From Rhodanobacteraceae bacterium (GTDB lineage: Bacteria > Pseudomonadota > Gammaproteobacteria > Xanthomonadales > SZUA-5), in NCBI GenBank assembly GCA_016717705.1, contig JADKFD010000108.1:1-45947 (forward strand): a stretch of DNA of 45,947 nucleotides. Direction: 5' to 3'. Made by a program: the position numbers and the translations under genes. Position 1 is the first letter of the stretch. Each line of letters opens with the position of its first letter. Of the stretch, positions 1 through 12,733 are shown in pieces. The notes under the pieces were generated by a model, which saw nothing but the letters and a program-made list of their open reading frames with translations, was not told the origin of the DNA and ran no database searches.

Positions 1-219
1 GCAGCTTCACTCGCGCTCACCGGCGCTTGTGCGCTGGGTGGTCGCACCCCGAGGAAGCGCCAGGGGAACGCGCCTTGAACAATCGTGCGCAATCGGACAT
101 ATGGCGCATGCCCCGCCGACCTACGATCTGCTGCCACCCCGCCCTGGCGCGACCTTCATCCCCCCCCGTTGACCGCCTGCACCGCCTGCCCCCGCTCCGC
201 GCGGCGGATAATCGCCGGG

Positions 220-4624
<4,405 letters not shown>

Positions 4625-4762
4625 GCCCGATGCCGCAGCTGGATGGCATGCGCGGCGTTCGCGACCCCAGCAGGATGCTGGTGAGCGCAGCCCTGCGCAT
4701 CGAGGGCGCCATGGTTGCGCGCACCACACGAGATCGATGCGCATGGCCGTGCTCAGCGCATC

Positions 4763-6208
4763 CTACTCGGGCTCCGACGCCGCCTGGCAGGATCGTGGCC
4801 GCGTCGCGCAACGCACCCGGCATGCGGTAAGTCCGGGGTATCCGAGCAACGAGTCCGGATTCGGATTGATCGCGCAATTCCGGCGCGCAGCGGGCGCCTT
4901 CGAATCGGCGCTGGCCGTGGCCGCCTCGACGGCGCTTGCCTGCGCAGATTGTCGCGCCGATTCAAGTCGCCGTGCGTGTTCCTGGCGCAGTAGATCGAGC
5001 AATTGCTGGTAGTCGACCAGATCGAAGCTCGGTCCGAGCGTCTCAAAGCGCTCGCCGGGCAGCCCTTCGACTCGCGAGGCCAGCGTGTGCAACTCCGCCG
5101 GTCGCGTCGGAAACCAGCTCCAGATCGGACCACCGCTGCCACCATAGGACAGCCACAGCGCCTCGCGCCTGGCCTGTTCACCCGCCAGCGGACAGGCGAT
5201 CTGCCCAAACAAGGCCACCATCGCACCCGGAGCGCTGCGCGCGACCGGCGTTTGCGCCGAGTAGCCCGCGGACAACACCGGCGCGCCGACGGGTCCTGCC
5301 GGCGCACCAAAACGCAAGCGTGGCCAGACGGTGTCCGCGGGCACCGTAGCCGGCTCGTCGAGCAGCAGCCAGGCGTAATCGTGCGCCGTGCGCGCGTCCT
5401 GATCGCGATCGCGCGGCGGCGCCGCCGCGCCTAATGACCAACCACCGCGTTCGCTCAGTACGGCACGGGTGACAAAGCTGATGCCATGGGGTGCATTCGG
5501 TGGATCGGCGAAACGGCGTCCGCCAGGGGCCACCCGGTAGCGGCTGCAGATCAGTCCAGCGGGTGTCATCACCACGTGAGCGGCGGTCAGCCCAAGCCGC
5601 GGCGACAGCAGCACACCGCTGCCCGCCAATGGCAGGGAGCCCGGCTCGCAGCGGTGCGGGCGCACCCGTAGCACGGTCGCTGCCAGTGTTGTCGGCACCT
5701 CCACCGGCGTCATCTGCGCGCGCGGCGGTACGCGCGGGCACAACGGCAACGGTGGTCGGCCGTCCGGTGCCGGCACTTGCGCGACCGGGTTCCATGGCGG
5801 GCGCTCGTTGCGGCGCACGGCCTCGACATCCGCCCGCGGCAGAGTCGGCGTCAGCAATTGCCGGCGACGCTGCTCGGCAAGATCGAGCAGTCGCTGCAGG
5901 TCGCCCGGGGCTACACCCGAAAGGCGCGCGGGCTCCGGCCAGTCGATCTGCCTGCAGATGCCATCAACGCCGGGCCACTGTCGCCAGGCCAACACATCTC
6001 CCAACACTGGCATGAACTCGACCTGCGCCTCTGCGCTGGTCGGCGCCACCACCGCACAGCCAGTCGCCGCCGCGGCAGGCACGCTCAAGCCGATGCCGGC
6101 ACACAGCCAGATCGAGGCAACCGTGAGCAAGCAGCGCCCTGCAGGCAAGCGCCGCCACGCGCCTGCGCGCGCCAGGTTTCTCTGTGTGCTGGGCACGCCG
6201 GTCCCCAT
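4763..6208 (-). CDS. Secreted trypsin-like serine protease
   Basis: Predicted 481-residue exported endopeptidase of the chymotrypsin/trypsin fold. After a basic N-terminus there is a hydrophobic stretch (LLTVASIWLCAGIGLSVPA) ending in an Ala-rich cleavage region. The catalytic triad is visible in order: His in TAAHVV (about residue 211), Asp in HDYAWLLLD (about 278) and Ser in YGGSGGPI (about 357). The C-terminal 70 residues are Ala/Arg/Gln-rich with a predicted helix and no recognised domain. ATG 6208 is preferred over the upstream in-frame start because it sits directly before the signal peptide; the upstream extension lacks secretory character. It is divergent from the permease gene at 6504. 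Substrate unknown. Confidence in the fold is high, in specificity low. Confidence 0.82.
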   Translation of the reverse strand: MGTGVPSTQRNLARAGAWRRLPAGRCLLTVASIWLCAGIGLSVPAAAATGCAVVAPTSAEAQVEFMPVLGDVLAWRQWPGVDGICRQIDWPEPARLSGVAPGDLQRLLDLAEQRRRQLLTPTLPRADVEAVRRNERPPWNPVAQVPAPDGRPPLPLCPRVPPRAQMTPVEVPTTLAATVLRVRPHRCEPGSLPLAGSGVLLSPRLGLTAAHVVMTPAGLICSRYRVAPGGRRFADPPNAPHGISFVTRAVLSERGGWSLGAAAPPRDRDQDARTAHDYAWLLLDEPATVPADTVWPRLRFGAPAGPVGAPVLSAGYSAQTPVARSAPGAMVALFGQIACPLAGEQARREALWLSYGGSGGPIWSWFPTRPAELHTLASRVEGLPGERFETLGPSFDLVDYQQLLDLLRQEHARRLESARQSAQASAVEAATASADSKAPAARRNCAINPNPDSLLGYPGLTACRVRCATRPRSCQAASEPE

Positions 6209-6503
6209 CTGGTATGGCGTCAGCAATAGCAGAGGACGCCCTCTCGACGAGAGGGACGCGGGCCGTTTGTTCAGCAACTCGACAGCCTGGGCGCACGGAT
6301 CGTCCGCGATGGTGCGGATCTCATTCGGCGCGCTTGCGCGGCCGACGAAGCGTCCGGAATCGAACAGCCAGCGCGATTTCGAAGCGCCCGCCCAGGCAGT
6401 TCGTTCGCTTTGACCGCGGCCACGGGCGACTCGCCGGTCCTCGGGATCCTGGCGCGGTTCTTGCGTTCGTGCCCGGTGTTGCCCGACTTGGAGGACCCGA
6501 ACC
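6209..6503. promoter_or_regulatory. Divergent intergenic region
   Basis: This 295-base gap separates the divergent protease and permease genes and must hold both promoters. The only clear signal is a strong ribosome binding site GGAGGA ending 8 bases before the ATG at 6504. No confident -35/-10 pair or operator could be picked out by eye. Confidence 0.4.
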
Positions 6504-8903
6504 ATGCTTCCGGAGCTTCTGCATCAGCTCATGCTCGGTGCGCGCGGCCTGCGCCGGCGCCTGTCCTTCTCGCTGCTGTCGATGCTCTCGCTGAGCCTGG
6601 GCATTGGCGCCAGCCTGGCCATGTACGCCGTCGTCGATGCGGTGCTGTTGCAACCCTTGCCATACGCGCGCGCCGACCGGCTGGTTCAGGTCGAGGAAGT
6701 GGATGCCGACGGACGGCAGATGCCCTTGGCCCAGCCCAATCTGGACGACTTGCGCGCGCGCCACCGCGGACTCTCCGCTCTCGCCGAATACAGCGGTGGC
6801 GTGACCACGGTTTCGTCGGCCAATCGTGCCGTGCGCACCGGCGCTTACCTGGTTGGCACTGAATTTCTGCAGGTGCTGCAAGTCCAGCCCGTCATGGGCT
6901 CTGGTTTTGGCATTGCGGGGACGGAACCGGGTGCTCTGGTGAGCCATCGATACTGGAAAGAGTCCCTGGGTGCACCAGCGAATCTGGCCGGCCGCTCGGT
7001 GAGCGCCTTTGGCTTGACCCTGCCGATCGTCGGCGTGATGCCCGAGTCATTCCAGTTCCCGGAGGGCGCTCAGCTGTGGATGGATGCCCGCGCGATCCCG
7101 CCCAGCGACTCGCGCAGCGCGCACAACTGGTCGGTCATTGCGCGGCTGCGCGACGCTGTGAGTGCGGAGCAAGCGCAAGCCGACGCGCGCGCCATCGGCG
7201 CGGCACTCAGGCGCGAACACGGCAGCGATGTGGACCTCAACGCCTTTGCCCTGACTGATCTGCGCGCCGCCATGGTCGGATCGGTAAGCGCTGCGTTGTG
7301 GGTGTTGTTGGCGGGCGTGGGTTTTCTGCTGCTGATCGCCGCGACCAACGTGACCAATTTGTTCCTGGCACAGGCGCTTTCGCGACGCCAGGAACTGGCG
7401 GTGCGCGATGCGCTGGGCGCGGGATCGGCCCGGATTGCGGCGCAGTTCGTCGTCGAAAGCGTGTTGCTCGGCGTGGGGGGCATGTTGATCGGCCTGCTCG
7501 CGGCGCACCTTGCACTGACCGTTTTCGCGCCGATGGCGGTCGACCTGCTGCCGCGGGCGCAGGACCTGGAGCTGAGCTGGCGCGTGCTGGGCCTGGCCAC
7601 CATCGGTACTTTGTTGATCAGCTTCGCGATCGGGTTGATCGCCGCTCGCAGCGGCAACCGCGTCATCGCCGCAGCGCTCAAGGAGGGCGGCAGAAACAGC
7701 AGCGTTGGACGCGCCACCACGCGCGTGCGCCAGGGGCTGGTGGTGATGCAGGGAGCGCTGACGGTGGTGCTGTTGATCGGGGCGGGCTTGCTGGCGCGCA
7801 GTTTCATGGAGCTGTTGCAGCAAAACCCCGGATTTGAGCCCAATGGCGCGCTGACCGTCAGCCTGACACTGGATGATCAGAGCGGAGCCGAAGGAGATGC
7901 GCGGGTGGTCTCGCAACTGGACGCCCTGATCAGCGAGCTTGCAGCCATTCCCGGGGTCAAGGCCGTCGGCGGCAGCAACGGCCTGCCCTTGTCGGGCGAC
8001 GGCAGCAATGGCTCGTTTTTCGATGAGCATGCGGATTTCAGCGCTCATCCCGAGCCGCTGGGATATGCCGAGTTTCGGGTTGCCAGCGCCGGCTACCTCG
8101 AAGCCATGGGCATGAGCCTGCTGCGCGGGCGGAATTTTGAGATCACCGACCGAGCGGGTGCGCCGCACGTTGCCCTGGTCAGCCGCAGCCTGGCGCAAAG
8201 CACCTGGCCGGGTCGGGACCCGATCGGTCAGCGCCTGCAGTTCGGCAACATGGACGGCCATCTGGAGGTCTTGAACGTCGTCGGCGTGGTTGCCGACGTG
8301 CATGAACGATCGATCGAGCGCGCCGACCACGGCACGGTTTACGTCAATTACGTGCAGCGCCCGGCCCGGGCACGCGACTTCAGCATCGTGGTGCGCGGCG
8401 CCGGCGACCCCGGCAGCATCAGCGCTGCGGTGCGTCAAGTCCTGGCAAACAGCGCACCGGATCTGCCGGTGCGCTTCAGCAGCCTCGCCGAGGTCTACCG
8501 CGATTCAATCAGCCGGCAGCGCTTTTCGCTGAATCTGTTCAGCGTATTCGCGGTGGTTGCGTTGACGCTGGCCGCAACCGGTCTGTATGGACTGATGGCC
8601 TTCATGATGGGCCAGCGCAGGGGAGAGATTGCCGTGCGCATGGCACTGGGATCCTCGCCCGGCCGCGTGCTCGGCCATGTCCTCAGCCGGGGCATCGCTC
8701 TGCAGATGGCTGCGCTTGCAGTCGGTTTGACTCTGGCGCTGGCGCTCACTCGACTGATGTCCAGCCTGTTGTTCGAGGTACACGCCTACGATCCAGTCAC
8801 CTTCGCCAGCGTTTCAGCGCTGGTGATCGTCGTGACCGTTGCCGCCTGCTGGCTACCGGCGATTCGCGCCGCCAAGGTCTCGCCGCGGCAGGTGCTGGGA
8901 TAG
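6504..8903 (+). CDS. ADOP-type MacB/FtsX-like ABC transporter permease
   Basis: A 799-residue inner-membrane protein with duplicated FtsX/MacB architecture, matching the ADOP family (acidobacterial duplicated orphan permease), which normally has about 800 residues. In order: an N-terminal transmembrane helix (about residues 20-45), a periplasmic MacB-like domain (PLPYARADRLV and QPNLDDLRAR are typical), a three-helix FtsX block at about 265-390 with the ARRQELAVRDALGAG type of loop, another helix near 412, a second periplasmic domain (LPLSGDGSNG; FRVASAGYLEAMG), and a final FtsX block from about 680 containing RRGEIAVRMALGSSPGRVL. A GGAGGA ribosome binding site lies 8 bases upstream. No ATPase gene is adjacent, as is usual for orphan ADOPs. 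Likely couples to an ATPase elsewhere; substrate not predictable. Confidence 0.9.
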   Translation: MLPELLHQLMLGARGLRRRLSFSLLSMLSLSLGIGASLAMYAVVDAVLLQPLPYARADRLVQVEEVDADGRQMPLAQPNLDDLRARHRGLSALAEYSGGVTTVSSANRAVRTGAYLVGTEFLQVLQVQPVMGSGFGIAGTEPGALVSHRYWKESLGAPANLAGRSVSAFGLTLPIVGVMPESFQFPEGAQLWMDARAIPPSDSRSAHNWSVIARLRDAVSAEQAQADARAIGAALRREHGSDVDLNAFALTDLRAAMVGSVSAALWVLLAGVGFLLLIAATNVTNLFLAQALSRRQELAVRDALGAGSARIAAQFVVESVLLGVGGMLIGLLAAHLALTVFAPMAVDLLPRAQDLELSWRVLGLATIGTLLISFAIGLIAARSGNRVIAAALKEGGRNSSVGRATTRVRQGLVVMQGALTVVLLIGAGLLARSFMELLQQNPGFEPNGALTVSLTLDDQSGAEGDARVVSQLDALISELAAIPGVKAVGGSNGLPLSGDGSNGSFFDEHADFSAHPEPLGYAEFRVASAGYLEAMGMSLLRGRNFEITDRAGAPHVALVSRSLAQSTWPGRDPIGQRLQFGNMDGHLEVLNVVGVVADVHERSIERADHGTVYVNYVQRPARARDFSIVVRGAGDPGSISAAVRQVLANSAPDLPVRFSSLAEVYRDSISRQRFSLNLFSVFAVVALTLAATGLYGLMAFMMGQRRGEIAVRMALGSSPGRVLGHVLSRGIALQMAALAVGLTLALALTRLMSSLLFEVHAYDPVTFASVSALVIVVTVAACWLPAIRAAKVSPRQVLG

Positions 8904-8917
8904 CGCGAGCATTCGGC

Positions 8918-9199
8918 CTTTCGCGGCGCTGCATGAACATCCCGGCACGCTATTGCACCGGCTACCTGGGCGATGTCGGCACGGAGCCGCCCTACGGCAC
9001 GATGGACTTCGCCGCCTGGTTCGAGGTCTGGCTGGGCGACCGCTGGTACACCTTCGATGCGCGCAACAACGTGCCGCGCATCGGCCGCGTGCTGATGGCG
9101 CGTGGCCGCGACGCCTGCGATGTGGCGTTGACCAGTACCTTCGGTCCGAACACGCTGGAGAGCTTCAGGGTGTGGACCGACGGGGTCGACGCGGCTTGA
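8918..9199 (+). pseudogene. Transglutaminase-like protein, C-terminal remnant
   Basis: The frame reading MNIPARYCTGYLGD, then MDFAAWFEVWLGDRWYTFDARNN and IGRVLMARGRDACDVALT, is the C-terminal third of a bacterial transglutaminase-like (COG1305-type) protease homologue, including the His/Asp portion (the F-D-A-R-N segment). The upstream part with the catalytic Cys is absent: recognisable homology begins near 8920, only about 17 bases after the permease stop codon. ATG 8933 could be read as a start but is internal to the family. This looks like a gene truncated by the rearrangement that brought in the permease. Confidence 0.72.
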
Positions 9200-9252
9200 G
9201 CAGCTTGGGCCAAGGCTGATTCCTGCGTGTCCCAGTTCCACGACTGTTGCAC

Positions 9253-9276
9253 AAAAAAGGGGGCCCTGCGGCCCCC
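9253..9276 (-). terminator. Intrinsic terminator of the IPTL-CTERM gene
   Basis: On the minus strand a perfect 7-bp stem GGGGGCC/GGCCCCC with a 4-base loop is followed by six T residues, 25 bases past the stop of the repeat-protein gene. Textbook Rho-independent terminator. Confidence 0.9.
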
Positions 9277-9301
9277 TCTGAATCACGGTTTGTAGTTGTG
9301 G

Positions 9302-12300
9302 TCAGTCGCGAGAACGCAGGCTGACGGTGACCATGCCGAACAACAGCATCAGTGCCGCGAGCAGCAGGCGCGCGTATTCACCGAGCGTCGGCACGGCAAC
9401 CTGTGTCGCTGCCACGAAACCGGCCGGACAATTGACCACCCAGAAACGCGTTGCGGTGGCGCCGCCAGCGATGGTTTCGGTGCACTGGAGGTTCGCCGTC
9501 ACAGCCGTTGCCTGGGAAGTGCACGACAGGTTGATCGTCTGAGCAGACGTCGACCCTGCGGTGAACGACAGATTGACGGCCCCCGCGCCCGCGAAACTGG
9601 TCGAACCCGGGCCCGAGTAGGAGCAGTTGTTGACGGTCGAGATCCCTGCCGCAGCGCCGCCAGAGGGCGTTACCGTGATCGCGCCGGTTCCCGGCGATCC
9701 CACGCCAGTCACGCCGGTGAAATCCACCGGTCCACCGCTGCCAGCGACCGCGCCAGCCGCCGGGTTGTAGGCGACACTCGGTCCGATCGGCGTCGGAGCC
9801 GCCGGACACACCACCGGCCAGACACGATTGACTGCAGCAGCGCCGCCCTGGCTTTCCGGGCAGGTCAGGGTTGCGTTGGTCGCCGCGACCTGCGGCACGC
9901 AGTTCGGCAGATTGATGTTCTGCGCCGTCACGGTGTTGCCGACAAAGCTCAGTTGCGCAATGTTGGTCGTCGGGAAAGCCGCGCCGCCGCCGCTGATGGT
10001 GCAGGCACCGACCGTCGTCGTCGCTGCGGCGCCCGCACCGGAACCACCGCTCGGCGTAGCGACGATCGCCGTCGCGGTGCCCCCGGTGGTGTAGTTGATC
10101 GTCGTTCCGGTGGCCGGGTTGTAGGCGATGGTCGGCGGGGTGTTCACCACCGGTGCCGCCGGACACACCACCGGCCAGACGCGGTTGACTGCAGCAGCGC
10201 CGCCCGCGGCTCTCCGGGCAGGTCAGGGTCGCGTTGGTCGCCGCGACTTGCGGCACGCAGTTCGGCAGATTGATGTTCTGCGCCGTCACGGTGTTGCCGA
10301 CAAAGCTCAGTTGCGCAATGTTGGTCGTCGGGAAAGCCGCGCCGCCGCCGCTGATGGTGCAGGCACCGACCGTCGTGGTCGCCGCGGCGCCCGATCCGGA
10401 ACCACCGCTCGGCGTGGCGACGATTGCCGTCGCGGTGCCGCCGGTGGTGTAGTTGATCGTCGTTCCGGTGACCGGGTTATAGGCGATGGTCGGCGGGGTG
10501 TTCCAACCGGCGCTGCTGGACACACTACCGGCCAGACGCGGTTGACCGCAGCAGCGCCGCCCGACTTTCCGGGCAGGTCAGGGTCGCGTTGGTCGCCGCG
10601 ACCTGCGGCACGCAGTTCGGCAGGTTGATGTTCTGCGCCGTCACGGTGTTGCCGACAAAGCTCAGTTGCGCAATGTTGGTCGTCGGGAAGGCCGCGCCGC
10701 CGCCGCTGATGGTGCAGGCACCGACCGTCGTCGTCGCCGCGGCGCCCGATCCGGAACCACCGCTCGGCGTGGCGACGATCGCCGTCGCGGTGCCGCCGGT
10801 GGTGTAGTTGATCGTCGTTCCGGTGACCGGGTTATAGGCGATGGTCGGCGGGGTGTTTCCAATCGGCGCTGCTGGACACACTACCGGCCAGACGCGGTTG
10901 ACTGCAGCAGCGCCGCCCCGACTTTCCGGGCAGGTCAGGGTCGCGTTGGTCGCCGCGACCTGCGGCACGCAGTTCGGCAGATTGATGTTCTGCGCCGTCA
11001 CGGTGTTGCCGACAAAGCTCAGTTGCGCAATGTTGGTGGTCGGGAAGGCCGCGCCGCCGCCGCTGATGGTGCAGGCACCGACCGTCGTCGTCGCCGCGGC
11101 GCCCGCTCCGGAACCACCGCTCGGCGTGGCGACGATTGCCGTCGCGGTGCCGCCGGTGGTGTAGTTGATCGTCGTTCCGGTGGTCGGGTTGTAGGCGATG
11201 GTCGGCGGGGTGTTCACCACCGGTGCCGCCGGACACACCACCGGCCACACACGGTTGACCGCAGCAGCGCCGCCCTGGCTTTCCGGGCAGGTCAGGGTCG
11301 CGTTGGTCGCCGCGACCTGCGGCACGCAGTTCGGCAGATTGATGTTCTGCGCCGTCACGGTGTTGCCGACAAAGCTCAGTTGCGCAATGTTGGTGGTCGG
11401 GAAAGCCGCGCCGCCGCCGCTGATGGTGCACGCACCGACCGTCGTCGTCGCTGCGGCGCCCGATCCGGAACCACCGCTCGGCGTGGCGACGATCGCCGTC
11501 GCGGTACCGCCGGTGGTGTAATTGATCGTCGTTCCGGTGACCGGGTTATAGGCAATGGTCGGCGGGGTGTTCACCACCGGGGCCGCCGGACACACCACCG
11601 GCCAGACGCGGTTGACTGCAGCAGCGCCGCCGCGGCTCTCCGGGCAGGTCAGGGTCGCGTTGGTCGCCGCGACCTGCGGCACGCAGTTCGCGGTTGATGT
11701 TCTGCGCCGTCACCGTATTGCCGACAAAGCTCAGTTGCGCAATGTTGGTGGTCGGGAAAGCCGCGCCACCGCCGGAAATCGTGCATGCACCCACCGTCGT
11801 CGTCGCTGCGGCGCCCGATCCGGAACCACCGCTCGGCGTAGCGACGATCGCCGTCGCGGTGCCGCCGGTGGTGTAGTTGATCGTCGTTCCGGTAGTCGGG
11901 TTGTAGGCGATGGTCGGTGGGGTGTTGACAGCGCCAACCACGACCGAACCCGGCGTGGACGTACACGCCACCGTGCCGCCACCCGCATCTGAACAGCCAT
12001 TGGGCGGCGTCGCGAAATTGGCGGGTGTCAGTGCATAGCTTGCGGCGGGCGTACCACCCGGAACCGGGAAGCTCGCATTGCAGTAATTGGTTGCCGCGCC
12101 CGGCAGCGGGGTCAGACTCAGATCGAGTTTGATGACGCGGATGATTCCGGCGGACGGATTCGTACACGTCGAAGCGTTCTGGGGAGACAGCACAGGCACG
12201 CCCAACAATGTCTGGTTGAAGGCGACGTCAATCTGGAAACCCACGGTGGAGCCATCACCCGCGAAGGTGATGGCAACGGGTCCGATGGTGGTACCGGGTG

Positions 12301-12394
12301 CACCTGCAGCCGTACCCACCGCGAGCGCACCCGCATTGGCCAGTCCGGCCCCCAGCAAAAGGAATGCTCCAAAGAGCCAGTTCAGTTTTCTCAC
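9302..12394 (-). CDS. Secreted IPTL-CTERM protein with six 119-residue repeats (frameshifted)
   Basis: A surface or extracellular protein of about 1,030 codons once frameshifts are ignored. GTG 12394 is preferred: GGAG lies 8 bases upstream and it starts directly at the signal peptide (MRKLNWLFGAFLLLGAGLANA). A unique N-terminal domain follows, then six repeats beginning NTPPTIAYNP and ending VVCPAAP, each with conserved Cys in VGACTISGG, LPNCVPQ, LTCPES and PVVCP. A seventh, divergent module precedes the tail VPTLGEY + hydrophobic stretch + RSRD, the IPTL-CTERM sorting signal found in exosortase-type systems. Reading is broken at three places: +1 near 10203, -2 net between 10503 and 10560, and -2 near 11690. 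The N- and C-terminal parts are back in the same frame. The shifts lie in C-runs or at repeat junctions, so sequence error is likely, but phase variation or decay cannot be excluded. Confidence 0.8.
9790..11935 (-). repeat. Six tandem 357-bp coding repeats
   Basis: The marker AGTTGCGCAA recurs at 9951, 10309, 10664, 11021, 11378 and 11733 (plus-strand positions), spacings 358, 355, 357, 357 and 355. The unit is 357 bp (119 codons); deviations coincide with the frameshifts. Copies are nearly identical at DNA level, including third positions, which indicates recent expansion or gene conversion. Confidence 0.95.
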
Positions 12395-12403
12395 GTCGCT
12401 CAC

Positions 12404-12733
12404 TCCATTGTGCCCCTATCGGGAATTTTCGTCGTTGACGAAGCGCTCTTCGGCGCTTGATCTGCGGTTAACCGTGACGCGAGTCACGCCAAACCGGATG
12501 GAAGCATACGACGGCTTCTTTGCAACAAATCATGCCTTGTCCCACAAAAAGTGAGTCTGCTGCGCAAATTCCGCCGCCCAATCCACAAGGGACCCTCTGA
12601 ACAAGTTCTGCGACTCGCAGAGCTTGTTCAGAGGGTCCCAAGGCAGCACGCGGCGCGCGCCCGCGTGCTTGCGGATCGTCCGCGGTGGCGGGCATCCTGC
12701 CGTCGCGGATTCGCTGGATAGTGAGACTCGGGG
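12404..12733. other. Divergent intergenic region with palindrome
   Basis: 330 bases between the divergent IPTL-CTERM gene and the CHAT gene. Apart from the 51-nt palindrome I see only a moderately AT-richer stretch near 12410-12560, likely to hold the promoters. No small gene is supported. Confidence 0.4.
12589..12639. repeat. Long near-perfect palindrome (51 nt)
   Basis: A 17-base outer arm (GGGACCCTCTGAACAAG) and a 6-base inner arm (TCTGCG) pair with their complements around a 3-base loop; the only break is one T/G position. The 24-bp stem lies between the divergent repeat-protein and CHAT genes, so it is not an ordinary terminator. It could be a REP-like element, the remains of paired transposon ends, or a transcript structure in the CHAT leader, 95 bases before its ATG. 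Confidence 0.85.

Noticed and set aside
1..219. Possible small gene upstream of lhr
   Set aside because: Short frames here have no ribosome binding site, no homology that I recognise, and lie in the indel-rich region.
9790..11935. Possible CRISPR array because of regular spacing
   Set aside because: The unit is 357 bp, nearly identical throughout, and translates to a Cys-containing repeat. There are no unique spacers.
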